In this document: piece by piece, positions 53,580 through 61,264 of the stretch
Numbering within the stretch: the first letter of the stretch is position 1
Layout: every line of letters starts with the position of its first letter
Source: Acidobacteriota bacterium
GTDB taxonomy: Bacteria > Acidobacteriota > Terriglobia > Terriglobales > Acidobacteriaceae
Assembly: GCA_003225005.1 (NCBI GenBank)
Contig: QIAN01000178.1
Span: forward strand, 1-64,000
Direction of reading: 5' to 3'
DNA: 64,000 bases
The notes under the pieces: model-generated
Seen by the model: the letters and a program-made list of their open reading frames with translations, nothing else
What the model was told of the DNA's origin: nothing
Databases searched by the model: none
Program-made: the position numbers and the translations under genes

Positions 53580-54167
53580 GTGAAATTCGCTCTCACTGCT
53601 TCTCTGATCTTCGCTCTCTGCTTCACATGGCTGGCGGCCGCGCCGGAAGAAAAATCGCCCAAGCCGCAATACGATTCCAAGGGCAACCTCCTCCGCCCCG
53701 CCGACTACCGCGACTGGATGTTTCTTTCCGCCGGGTACGGCATGAACTATAGCCCCAGTCCAGGCAGCCACGAGATGTTCACTAACGTCTTCGTACAGCG
53801 CTGGGCCTACCAGGAGTTTCTCAACAGTGGCAAGTGGCCAGATGAGACCGCCTTTGTGATCGATGAACGGGATGCGCAAAGCAAAGGTTCGATCAACAAG
53901 ACGGGTCATTTTCAAACGGACCTGACGGGTCTGGCGGTCGAAGTCAAGGATTCCCGCCGCAACCCTGATAAGTGGGCCTACTATGGCTTTGACGCGGATG
54001 GCCAGACCGCCGAGGCCATGCCCAAGGGCAACGGCTGTTATGCCTGCCATGACGCCCATGCCGCTGTCGAACATACGTTCGTGCAGTTCTATCCCACGCT
54101 GAAGCCGGTGGCGAAGAAGTTCGGCGTTTACAACGAAGCTCGAGAACAGGTGAGCGACGCGAAGTAA
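53580..54167 (+). CDS. Cytochrome P460-family protein
   Basis: A 195-residue exported c-type haem protein. GTG 53580 is chosen because GGAGG lies 6 bases upstream and the signal peptide (VKFALTASLIFALCFTWLAA) starts there. The mature part has YRDWMFLSAGYGMNYSPSP, VFVQRWAYQEFLNSGKWPDE and, near residue 160, the haem motif CYACHDAHA (CxxCH). Cytochromes P460 oxidise hydroxylamine or bind NO in some bacteria; distant family members in heterotrophs are uncharacterised. No other nitrogen-cycle gene is nearby. It diverges from the LytS/LytR system across 137 bases. Confidence 0.82.
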   Translation: MKFALTASLIFALCFTWLAAAPEEKSPKPQYDSKGNLLRPADYRDWMFLSAGYGMNYSPSPGSHEMFTNVFVQRWAYQEFLNSGKWPDETAFVIDERDAQSKGSINKTGHFQTDLTGLAVEVKDSRRNPDKWAYYGFDADGQTAEAMPKGNGCYACHDAHAAVEHTFVQFYPTLKPVAKKFGVYNEAREQVSDAK

Positions 54168-54883
54168 CAGCGAGCAGCCGGGCCACGTGACATCTGGCAG
54201 TCTCCTTCACCGCTTCGCCCTAAGGAAGTTTTTAGCCAGCAGCCGGGGAATGGCCCTTTCACCTGGCGGTGAGTGGCCAATGCACCGAAGTTCTCCTTCC
54301 CTCCTGCCGATCATGAGGTTGCCAGCCTTCATTGGCAGGCTCAACCCTGGACCCGCGAAGTCAACACTGGTGTATGATCGTTTATTTTCGATTGCCGAGA
54401 GGCATTTCTCGCTTTCCAGGGGTTCGGTTTCGAACCGGGGGGGAATGTCCTCCTGTGCAAAACCCTCCATGCTTTGCCTCTTGCGCTGTCTGGCACGAAC
54501 GAGTACCATGAAATGGTTCTCATTGGCCACGTTCCCGCGCTGGCCTTCCGCGCCCAGTGGTTCCAGACGGCGCGACGGACCTGTTTAAGGAAAACCGATT
54601 CGGAAAATTAGGAAGTCATCCAACGAATTAAAGTTCATTTCGAGCTAGCTTCATGCGTGTGCGTGACTCCTGATCCAGTGCCGCGTAGGTGCGACTTCTG
54701 TTTGGGGCTGGAAGCTCGGAATGCAGCTGTGAGTACGCTGGCCTTCCGTTGTCAAGGAATGGCGAACCCCCCCGGCAGATAGCGAATGAGTGCCAAGCAG
54801 GTACGGTATTAGAAACAAACCCCGCAAGGGTACTTTTCTGATGTGTGGCAAGTGGGCACGCCGCAAGGCAGCTTGAGAGGATT
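54168..54883. other. Long non-coding stretch, nothing firmly recognised
   Basis: About 715 bases upstream of the receiver-like gene. Frames such as 54207-54530 minus exist but lack motifs, Shine-Dalgarno and plausible composition. The length leaves room for a structured leader or small RNA; I could not identify one by eye. Confidence 0.4.
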
Positions 54884-55546
54884 ATGAACGCAGGACCAGG
54901 AAGACCCTCCGGTGGCGGAGGAAGAGGAAGAAGGCGGCGCGGTCGCCGTCCACCCAACCATCGTGGCCAGGGCACCGGCCCCGGCCGCGAGCGACAGAAT
55001 CAAGACGGGATTTATACCGCGCCCATGGACCACAGCTATCGTGCTGTGATGTCCGGCAACAACGGCCATCGGCCGGGCCGAAGCCGCCCCGGCTTTGCCG
55101 CACAGTATCCACAGCCCGAGCCTGAGCCCCTACCGACACGCGAGGACGCCAACTCCCGCATCTTTGCTTTCGTCGACGACCTGTTCTTCGCCGCCAAGAT
55201 TCAAGAAACGGCGCGTAAGCTGAACGTAAAGGTTGAGTTCGTCAAAAGCGACAAGGAACTCGCCGACCGCATGCAGCAGAATGGCGAAGAGAAACCGTCG
55301 CTCATCATCTTTGACCTCAACCATGCCAATGCCAAACCCCTAACGCTCATCCCCAAGCTGAAGAGCAAGCTGAAAAAGGGAACATCCATCATTGGCTTCC
55401 TCTCGCACGTGCAGGGCGACCTGAAGCAGAAAGCGCACGAGGTGGGATGCGACATGGTGTTGCCGCGCTCGGCTTTCTCGCAAAATCTGCCGCAACTGTT
55501 GCGCCGCCACGGCGCTCCCGAGGATCAACCCCCGACCGTTCAGTAG
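54884..55546 (+). CDS. Receiver-like (CheY-fold) protein with basic disordered N terminus
   Basis: A 220-residue protein from ATG 54884 (AGAGGA just upstream). The first 90 residues are disordered and rich in Gly, Arg and Pro (GGGGRGRRRRGRRPPNHRGQ), like RNA-binding tails. The rest folds like a response-regulator receiver: FAFVDDLFFAAKIQETARKL, PSLIIFDLNHANAKPLTLIP and IIGFLSHVQGDLKQKAHEVG. The phosphorylation-site Asp is present in FDLN, but the acidic pair and Lys are altered, so it may be phosphorylation-independent. No kinase lies nearby. RNA-associated signalling is a guess. Confidence 0.6.
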   Translation: MNAGPGRPSGGGGRGRRRRGRRPPNHRGQGTGPGRERQNQDGIYTAPMDHSYRAVMSGNNGHRPGRSRPGFAAQYPQPEPEPLPTREDANSRIFAFVDDLFFAAKIQETARKLNVKVEFVKSDKELADRMQQNGEEKPSLIIFDLNHANAKPLTLIPKLKSKLKKGTSIIGFLSHVQGDLKQKAHEVGCDMVLPRSAFSQNLPQLLRRHGAPEDQPPTVQ

Positions 55547-55568
55547 GGGGCTGGCCCAGCCTGTGCTC

Positions 55569-55922
55569 CTACCCGGGAGGCCATCCCAGGGCCCGTCCAC
55601 CCAAAAGATGGACGTGGAGATGAAACACCGACTGTCCCGCGCCCGGACCTACGTTGAGCACGGTGCGATACCCGTTCTCGATGTTGCGCTGACGGGCGAT
55701 GTGCGCCGCCGCCAGATGACATCGGCCAATCCATTCCGCGTCTTCGGCGCGGGCTTCTTTCAATCCGGCAAAATGCTTCTTGGGGACCACTAAGACATGG
55801 GTCGGCGCCTTTGGATCGATGTCTTCAAAGGCGAACACCTGTTCGTCCTCATAAACTTTCTTGGCGGGAATCTCTCCTCGAATGATTCGGCAGAAAAGGC
55901 AATCCTGGTTCGTATCGGGCAT
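55569..55922 (-). CDS. hinT: HIT-family nucleotide hydrolase
   Basis: A 117-residue cytosolic enzyme of the histidine triad family, which hydrolyses purine nucleotide phosphoramidates such as AMP-lysine. It starts DCLFCRIIRGEIPAKKVYED, has VLVVPKKHFAGL, and ends with the triad VFHLHVHLLGGRALGWPPG (HxHxH). Length is typical of HinT. Convergent with the receiver-like gene, 22 bases apart. Confidence 0.92.
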   Translation of the reverse strand: MPDTNQDCLFCRIIRGEIPAKKVYEDEQVFAFEDIDPKAPTHVLVVPKKHFAGLKEARAEDAEWIGRCHLAAAHIARQRNIENGYRTVLNVGPGAGQSVFHLHVHLLGGRALGWPPG

Positions 55923-56041
55923 CGCTTACACACTCTCGGGCACAAACAATAGCACCTGCTTCGTGGGTTGTCAGCACCGGTCTGAACAGTCATCCCGCCA
56001 TCGAGAGGATCCGCTATGTGGGAAACAGCCACAACCTCGCT

Positions 56042-56866
56042 TCAATCTAGTCTTACCAAGAAGACCGAACCTTGAGATGTGTGGGTTTCACTAACCAGCT
56101 GTTGTGCGCGCCGGCGGTCGTCGTTGAGGACGCGCACTCGTACCCACCAGTCGCCGACGGGGCTGTTGAAATGTAGGACTTTGGCGGTGCGATATCTGCG
56201 GGCCAAGTAGTCGGCCAAAGTCGTAGCTGTGTGTTCGTCCGCGAATGAACCGATCTGCACTGCCCAACGACCTCCCGTTTCAGCCGAGGGGGGACTTTCG
56301 ACGAGCTCGACTTTCACCTCGGCCACACCGGGTTGAACCACGTCGATCTTTCGTGCGGCGGCGAGTGAGAGATCCACGATACGCCCAGGGATGAAAGGTC
56401 CGCGGTCAGTGATCCGAACCAGCACCGAGTGCCTTGTCTTGACATTGGTAACCCGAACAATGGAGCCCAGCGGCAGAGTTCGGTGCGCCGCAGTCATGGC
56501 GTTCATGTTATAGACTTCGCCATTGGATCCGCGGCGATTGTGGTAGGGCGGTCCATACCAGCTCGCCAGCCCCGTCTCGGTCATCAGAGGCTTGGCGCCG
56601 CGAGGAACAGAAGACTCGTGGAGATCAGGGGCCGCAACGCCTTTGTTTCCGCCAGAGGAGCGACGGTTCTTGGTATTGCCGCTGGAAGTCGTGCCTTCTT
56701 GGTTCACTTTATCGGAGGGTTGCGCGCTCGCGGGCTGCTCGGCGTCCGCGATTGGCGGAGGAGGCGGCACGCTGACCTTCGCCTGCTTGGGATGGCCGCA
56801 TCCGTTGAGGAACAGAAGCGCAAGTAGAAGAACGAGCATCATGGAGGAGTACGTAAGGCGTGCCAA
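56042..56866 (-). CDS. rlpA: RlpA-type lipoprotein with DPBB and SPOR domains
   Basis: A 274-residue septal-ring lytic transglycosylase-like lipoprotein. The lipobox is in LLLALLFLNGCGHPK. A disordered linker follows, then the double-psi beta barrel (about 95-185) with GLASWYGPPYHNRRGSNGEV, MTAAHRTLPLGSIVRVTN and ITDRGPFIPGRIVDLSLAAA, including the conserved Asp. The C-terminal SPOR domain (RWAVQIGSFADEHTATTLAD) binds denuded peptidoglycan. RlpA cleaves denuded glycan strands at the septum in Pseudomonas. It is 7 bases downstream of the small coiled-coil gene, forming a two-gene unit. Confidence 0.9.
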   Translation of the reverse strand: MARLTYSSMMLVLLLALLFLNGCGHPKQAKVSVPPPPPIADAEQPASAQPSDKVNQEGTTSSGNTKNRRSSGGNKGVAAPDLHESSVPRGAKPLMTETGLASWYGPPYHNRRGSNGEVYNMNAMTAAHRTLPLGSIVRVTNVKTRHSVLVRITDRGPFIPGRIVDLSLAAARKIDVVQPGVAEVKVELVESPPSAETGGRWAVQIGSFADEHTATTLADYLARRYRTAKVLHFNSPVGDWWVRVRVLNDDRRRAQQLVSETHTSQGSVFLVRLD

Positions 56867-56873
56867 CGCACTT

Positions 56874-57104
56874 TTATTTTCGTGCAGACCGCTGTTGCTG
56901 CTCCATATAGTCAGCTAGTTGAGTAAGCTTTTCCGAGGCGACACGCAACGCCTTGGTGGAATGCTGGCGCACGGCGGGCACAACCTCGTCGTTCAGATAC
57001 TTGATGAATTCGGCGCTCTCCTGTTCGAGCCGTTCTGTCGTCTCGGCCACGGTTTGGCCTACGCGTGCTGAAGCTTGCTCCACCTTGCGGTTGAAGTTGG
57101 TCAT
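56874..57104 (-). CDS. Small helical protein, unknown function, upstream of rlpA
   Basis: A 76-residue protein from ATG 57104, which has AGGAG upstream; longer frames to 57275 lack such support. The whole protein is amphipathic helix, probably coiled coil (KVEQASARVGQTVAETTERL, EFIKYLNDEVVPAVRQHSTK, LTQLADYMEQQQ). It has no signal peptide or membrane segment. Coupling to rlpA suggests a role near the envelope or simply co-expression. Family not recognised. Confidence 0.6.
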   Translation of the reverse strand: MTNFNRKVEQASARVGQTVAETTERLEQESAEFIKYLNDEVVPAVRQHSTKALRVASEKLTQLADYMEQQQRSARK

Positions 57105-57341
57105 GAAACTCCTCGCGATGATGCCTGAGAACACTTGCGTCACTGGCGCAGATGCCCAGGCCCGCCTATTATTTCGCTCTCGGAGCGCCCGGTCAATGGC
57201 GGGGCATAAGAAAGCGCAACGGCGTCGCGCCGACATCTTCGCGCCAGCGAAAAGCAGTTCGCACGAGACGCGCATGCTTAGACTGCTTTACACTACGTCC
57301 GTCTTAATTCAACACACCCCAAACTGACCGGAGATGGAAGC

Positions 57342-58346
57342 GTGAGCAGGCCTACGACCGCCCCTTCAGACACCCTCGGGATTGGCACTCCCGCCGGAAA
57401 TCGGCGATTCCGGCGTCGCCTGTTGAGCTGGTATGACCGGGTCCAGCGCGATTTGCCGTGGCGGGAGAGCCGAGATCCCTACTGGGTGTGGGTCTCTGAA
57501 ATCATGCTGCAGCAGACGCGTGTGGCGGCTGTGGTAGAACACTACAAGCGCTTTCTGCGGCGCTTCCCGACGGTGGCGAAACTGGCGGCAGCGCGTGAGT
57601 CGTCAGTGTTGACTGCCTGGAGCGGGCTCGGCTACTACCGCCGAGCGCGAATGCTGCACGCGGCTGCTAAGAAATTGGTGCGGGATCGCGAGGGAAAGTT
57701 TCCGACCACCGCGGAAGAGTTGCGGGAACTGCCCGGCGTGGGGCGCTATACGGCGGCAGCCATCGCCAGCATTGCCTTTGACCATCCCGTAGCGGTCGTG
57801 GACGGAAATGTTGAGCGCCTGCTGCAACGAGTTTTGGGGAAGATGCTCGCCACCGAAGAACTGTGGACCACGGCGAACCACTTGCTGGCCGCGAAGCGTC
57901 CCGGTGACTTCAATCAAGCAGTGATGGAACTGGGCGCAACCGTCTGCACGCCGCGTCAGCCGAAGTGTCTTGTCTGTCCTGTCATGGAAATGTGCGCGAC
58001 GCGAGGCCAGTTGAAGAGTGCGGCAAAACCTCCGCGGCAAAGAAAACGCGAGATCCACTACGTGTTCGATGGGAGAAAAGACCAGGTACTGCTGGTGCAA
58101 AGAGCGCGGGATGCGGCGCTGATGCCGGGGATGTGGGAACTGCCGCAGGTCACGAATGTAAACGGCTCAGGCCAACCTTGGCTCACGCTGCGGCATTCAA
58201 TTACGGTGACCGATTATGTGGTGCGGGTGACTCGGAGTTCGGCACCACAGGGAACTGAGGGGGTCTGGCTCGCTAAAACACGTCTTACGAAATTACCCCT
58301 GACGGGTCTAACGCGAAAAATCCTGAGAGCGGCTCACTTCATCTAA
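57342..58346 (+). CDS. mutY: A/G-specific adenine DNA glycosylase
   Basis: A 334-residue base-excision repair enzyme that removes adenine opposite 8-oxoguanine. GTG 57342 has GGAG upstream. The catalytic Glu is in VWVSEIMLQQTRVAAVVEHY near residue 45, the helix-hairpin-helix in LPGVGRYTAAAIASIA, and the catalytic Asp in AVVDGNVERLLQRVLG. The [4Fe-4S] cysteines are in VCTPRQPKCLVCPVMEMC. The C-terminal NUDIX-like 8-oxoG reader (from about residue 230) is present but short, and the total is slightly below E. coli MutY. Confidence 0.95.
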   Translation: MSRPTTAPSDTLGIGTPAGNRRFRRRLLSWYDRVQRDLPWRESRDPYWVWVSEIMLQQTRVAAVVEHYKRFLRRFPTVAKLAAARESSVLTAWSGLGYYRRARMLHAAAKKLVRDREGKFPTTAEELRELPGVGRYTAAAIASIAFDHPVAVVDGNVERLLQRVLGKMLATEELWTTANHLLAAKRPGDFNQAVMELGATVCTPRQPKCLVCPVMEMCATRGQLKSAAKPPRQRKREIHYVFDGRKDQVLLVQRARDAALMPGMWELPQVTNVNGSGQPWLTLRHSITVTDYVVRVTRSSAPQGTEGVWLAKTRLTKLPLTGLTRKILRAAHFI

Positions 58347-58416
58347 AATTAATAGGCCGGGCCAGGTCAGAAGGGATCCCATGCGCTGGCTACGACACAT
58401 TTTCGGAGGGCGAACC

Positions 58417-58914
58417 ATGGCGGCACTGACGGCGGGTACCAAGGCGCCGGATTTTGAGCTGATAGCAATGGATGGTAAGCGGTTTTCCCTGCAAGAGGAG
58501 TTGACACATCGGCCGGTCGTGTTGGCGTTCTTTAAGGGGTCATGTCCGGTGTGCCAATACGCATTTCCGTTTCTGGACCGGCTGTCCAAGGCCTACGGCC
58601 ACCAGAATGTGACACTGGTGGGGGTCTCGCAGGACGATCCCCAAGCCACCTCGGCGTTCGTGAAGGAATTCGGCGTGACGTTTCCGGTGCTGCTCGACAT
58701 CCCCGGCCACTATCCCGTCTCAAACGCATACGGACTGACTAACGTTCCTACGGTGTTCTGGATCGGCCAGGATGGCGAGATCGAAGTTTCGAGTGTCGGC
58801 TGGGTAAAGGCAGACGTCGAACAGATCGGCCGCAAGATGGCGAAGGCGGCCAGCGCGACCCCGGCTACGCTGTTCCAACCCAGCGAGGAGGTGCGTGATT
58901 TCCGCGCCGGTTGA
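58417..58914 (+). CDS. Redoxin / peroxiredoxin-like thioredoxin-fold protein
   Basis: A 165-residue protein from ATG 58417, which has GGAGGG upstream; the frame start 58381 has no such site. It belongs to the AhpC/TSA-redoxin group: GTKAPDFELIAMDGKRFSL, VVLAFFKGSCPVCQYAFPFL with CPVC as the active site, then VGVSQDDPQATSAFVKEFGV and the cis-Pro region NVPTVFWIGQDG. The CxxC instead of a TxxC peroxidatic motif suggests thiol-disulfide exchange more than peroxide reduction. No signal peptide, so cytosolic. It follows mutY by 70 bases. Confidence 0.85.
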   Translation: MAALTAGTKAPDFELIAMDGKRFSLQEELTHRPVVLAFFKGSCPVCQYAFPFLDRLSKAYGHQNVTLVGVSQDDPQATSAFVKEFGVTFPVLLDIPGHYPVSNAYGLTNVPTVFWIGQDGEIEVSSVGWVKADVEQIGRKMAKAASATPATLFQPSEEVRDFRAG

Positions 58915-59271
58915 AGCTCGAAAAACTGATCCCGCGGTCTGCGGGACCATCAAGCCCCTAGAGCCGCATGAGCATTTACCGCGATCTGGGATGTGACCAG
59001 CCGTAGAGCTCGCGGGCGGAACCAGATGACTGTGACCCGCGCAAGAAATCTGGAGACTGAATTCCGTAGCCCGACAGCCCTCTCCGCAACCTGAAGGACC
59101 TTGGCCTCCTGCCGACCGAGAGTCGCAAGAGTTCGTGTCCTCCCGTACCCGCGCTCCCGATACTCCCTTTACAAACTCATCCTAGCTGTCCTTTACAATT
59201 CCTACAGGCTCTAACCATAAGGCTTTCTTGCTGCTACCCGCGCGCCGCTCGTTCCGGGGAGAAGTTTATCT
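58915..59271. other. Intergenic region with a short hairpin
   Basis: About 357 bases between the redoxin and the M28 peptidase, both plus strand. A hairpin (stem CCCGC/GCGGG at 58931-58945) just after the redoxin stop could end transcription, though no T-run follows on this strand. Nothing else recognised. Confidence 0.4.
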
Positions 59272-60984
59272 ATGCAACAGATACTGCACAGAAGTGTTTG
59301 TGTCGGCCTTCTAGCGCTGCTTGGGCTGTGCTTGCAGGCGCGGGGAGACCCGGGCGGTCCGGTGCCAGCGCCGACGGCTATCCGGCGTGCGGACTTTTCG
59401 GTTCGGCTACCAGGAGCGGCGTTTGCCGCCATGGAAACAATTAGCCCCGACCACATCCGATGGCATGTGCGCTTTTTGGCACATGATCTGCTGGAAGGCC
59501 GGGGGACAGGCCAGCGCGGCGGCGATCTCGCGGCCGAGTACATGGCAACTCAATTTGCCGAATATGGTCTGAAGCCGGCGGGAGACAGCGGCAGCTACTT
59601 GCAGAAAGTACCGCTGGTCGGTGTAACCACCTTGCTCGACACCACATTCTCGCTTGTACCGCACCACGGAGCGGCGATGGAGTTGAAGCCGCTCACCGAC
59701 TACGTTGCTACGGATCAGACACAGCAACCGCAGTCGGAGGTCAATGCGGACATCGTATTTGTGGGCTACGGTATCGAAGCGCCCGAATATAACTGGGACG
59801 ACTACAAGGGCGCCGACGTGCACGGCAGAGTTCTGTTGATGCTGGTGAGTGAGCCGCCCTCGGATGACCCAAAGTTCTTCAAGGGCAAAGCGCTGACCTA
59901 TTACGGCCGATGGACTTACAAGTACGAAGAAGCTGCACGCAAGGGTGCGGTGGGAGTGATTTTGGTTCATCAAACCGAAATGGCGAGTTACCCCTGGGAC
60001 GTGGTGCGAAATTCTAACTCGGGTGAAAAGTCGTACTTGAAGTTGGAAGGCCCGGCGTTGAAAGTTGCGTCATGGATACATCTCGATGTGGCTGAGAAAT
60101 TGGCGGCTTCCTCTGGAATGAATCTCGACAAGATGATGGCGGATGCGCGCTCGCGGGATTTCCATCCCGTGAATCTGGGCGCGAAGCTTAAGGCGCACAT
60201 GGTCAGCAAGGTCCGCGACCTTCAATCCAATAACGTCGTCGCCCTGCTGCCTGGTTCCGACCGCAACTTGAAACAGGAAGCCGTGATGTATACCGCGCAT
60301 TACGATCATTTCGGAATTCGTCCTGACATGCCCGGCGACAACATCTTCAACGGCGCGCAGGATAACGCCACCGGTTGCGGCATTCTGCTGGAGCTAGCGC
60401 GGGCTTACAGCGTGGCCAGCCAGCGGCCTCGCCGGTCAATTATCTTCGCGGCGGTAACAGCCGAAGAACAGGGCCTGCTGGGTTCGGAATATCTCGGCAA
60501 GCATCCGCCGATTTCCGCAAGCCAGATTTCATTGGATCTGAACTACGACGACGTGAAGCCGCTCGGGGCGCCGGAAGAAGTCGAGGTTTCAGGAGCTGAG
60601 CGCACGACGTTCTATGCCGCAGTGCAGGCGACCGCAAACGAATTTCGCCTGGCGATTCGTCCAGATGCCCGCCCCGAGGCCGGACACTTCTACCGATCCG
60701 ACCACTTCAGCCTCGCCAGGGTGGGAATCCCATCCTTCTCCATCAATGAAGGCATGAAGTTCAAAGGCCACGACGAAGCCTGGGGACTGGAGCAGAACCG
60801 CGACTACACGCAGAGCCATTATCACCAGCCGAGTGACGAGTACCATCCCGACATGGATTTCACCGGAGACTCAGCCGTGGCGCGGTTCGGATTCGCTCTG
60901 GGATGGGAAGCGGCCAGCGCCCCCAAGCGTGTCGAGTGGAAAAAGGGCGACGAGTTCGAGGCCGCACGATTGAAGAACCAGTAG
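59272..60984 (+). CDS. M28-family metallopeptidase with PA insert
   Basis: A 570-residue exported zinc aminopeptidase. ATG 59272 has GGAG upstream and starts a signal peptide (RSVCVGLLALLGLCLQARG). A PA-like domain lies at about 130-300, with the VGYGIEAPEYNWDDYKG strand. The co-catalytic zinc ligands are in YTAHYDHFG, NGAQDNATGCGILLELARAY, VTAEEQGLLGSEYLG and SDHFSLARVGIP, with the final His in QSHYHQPSDEY. The family removes N-terminal residues from peptides outside the cytoplasm. It is monocistronic. Confidence 0.9.
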   Translation: MQQILHRSVCVGLLALLGLCLQARGDPGGPVPAPTAIRRADFSVRLPGAAFAAMETISPDHIRWHVRFLAHDLLEGRGTGQRGGDLAAEYMATQFAEYGLKPAGDSGSYLQKVPLVGVTTLLDTTFSLVPHHGAAMELKPLTDYVATDQTQQPQSEVNADIVFVGYGIEAPEYNWDDYKGADVHGRVLLMLVSEPPSDDPKFFKGKALTYYGRWTYKYEEAARKGAVGVILVHQTEMASYPWDVVRNSNSGEKSYLKLEGPALKVASWIHLDVAEKLAASSGMNLDKMMADARSRDFHPVNLGAKLKAHMVSKVRDLQSNNVVALLPGSDRNLKQEAVMYTAHYDHFGIRPDMPGDNIFNGAQDNATGCGILLELARAYSVASQRPRRSIIFAAVTAEEQGLLGSEYLGKHPPISASQISLDLNYDDVKPLGAPEEVEVSGAERTTFYAAVQATANEFRLAIRPDARPEAGHFYRSDHFSLARVGIPSFSINEGMKFKGHDEAWGLEQNRDYTQSHYHQPSDEYHPDMDFTGDSAVARFGFALGWEAASAPKRVEWKKGDEFEAARLKNQ

Positions 60985-61264
60985 CGAGCAGCGAACTCTG
61001 CCGTCGATTCGCGGTTGAAGATCCCCCCGCCGCGTCTCTCTCACCAAACGATTTAAAATTTGGCCTGCCTGTTATCCTGCGTATTTTTCAGCCCAATTAA
61101 GAGCAACTCACTGCCCGTAACTTGGGTAACTTTAGCCGCCGTTGGGCGCATGCTAACCTCGGCCGTATAGGTTTTGCAATCAGCGACTTCCGAGGAGAAC
61201 GGACGGGGCCGTTCGAAGCACCTCGTTCCTCAGCCTTGGGTGGAGTCAAAACCTCTTACGACGC

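Noticed and set aside
54207-54530. Minus-strand frame of 107 codons in the long gap
   Set aside because: No family resemblance, no Shine-Dalgarno, and overlapping frames on the other strand look equally plausible.
58931-58945. Hairpin CCCGC/GCGGG as a rho-independent terminator of the redoxin gene
   Set aside because: No T-run on the plus strand; the T-run lies on the minus strand, where no gene ends.
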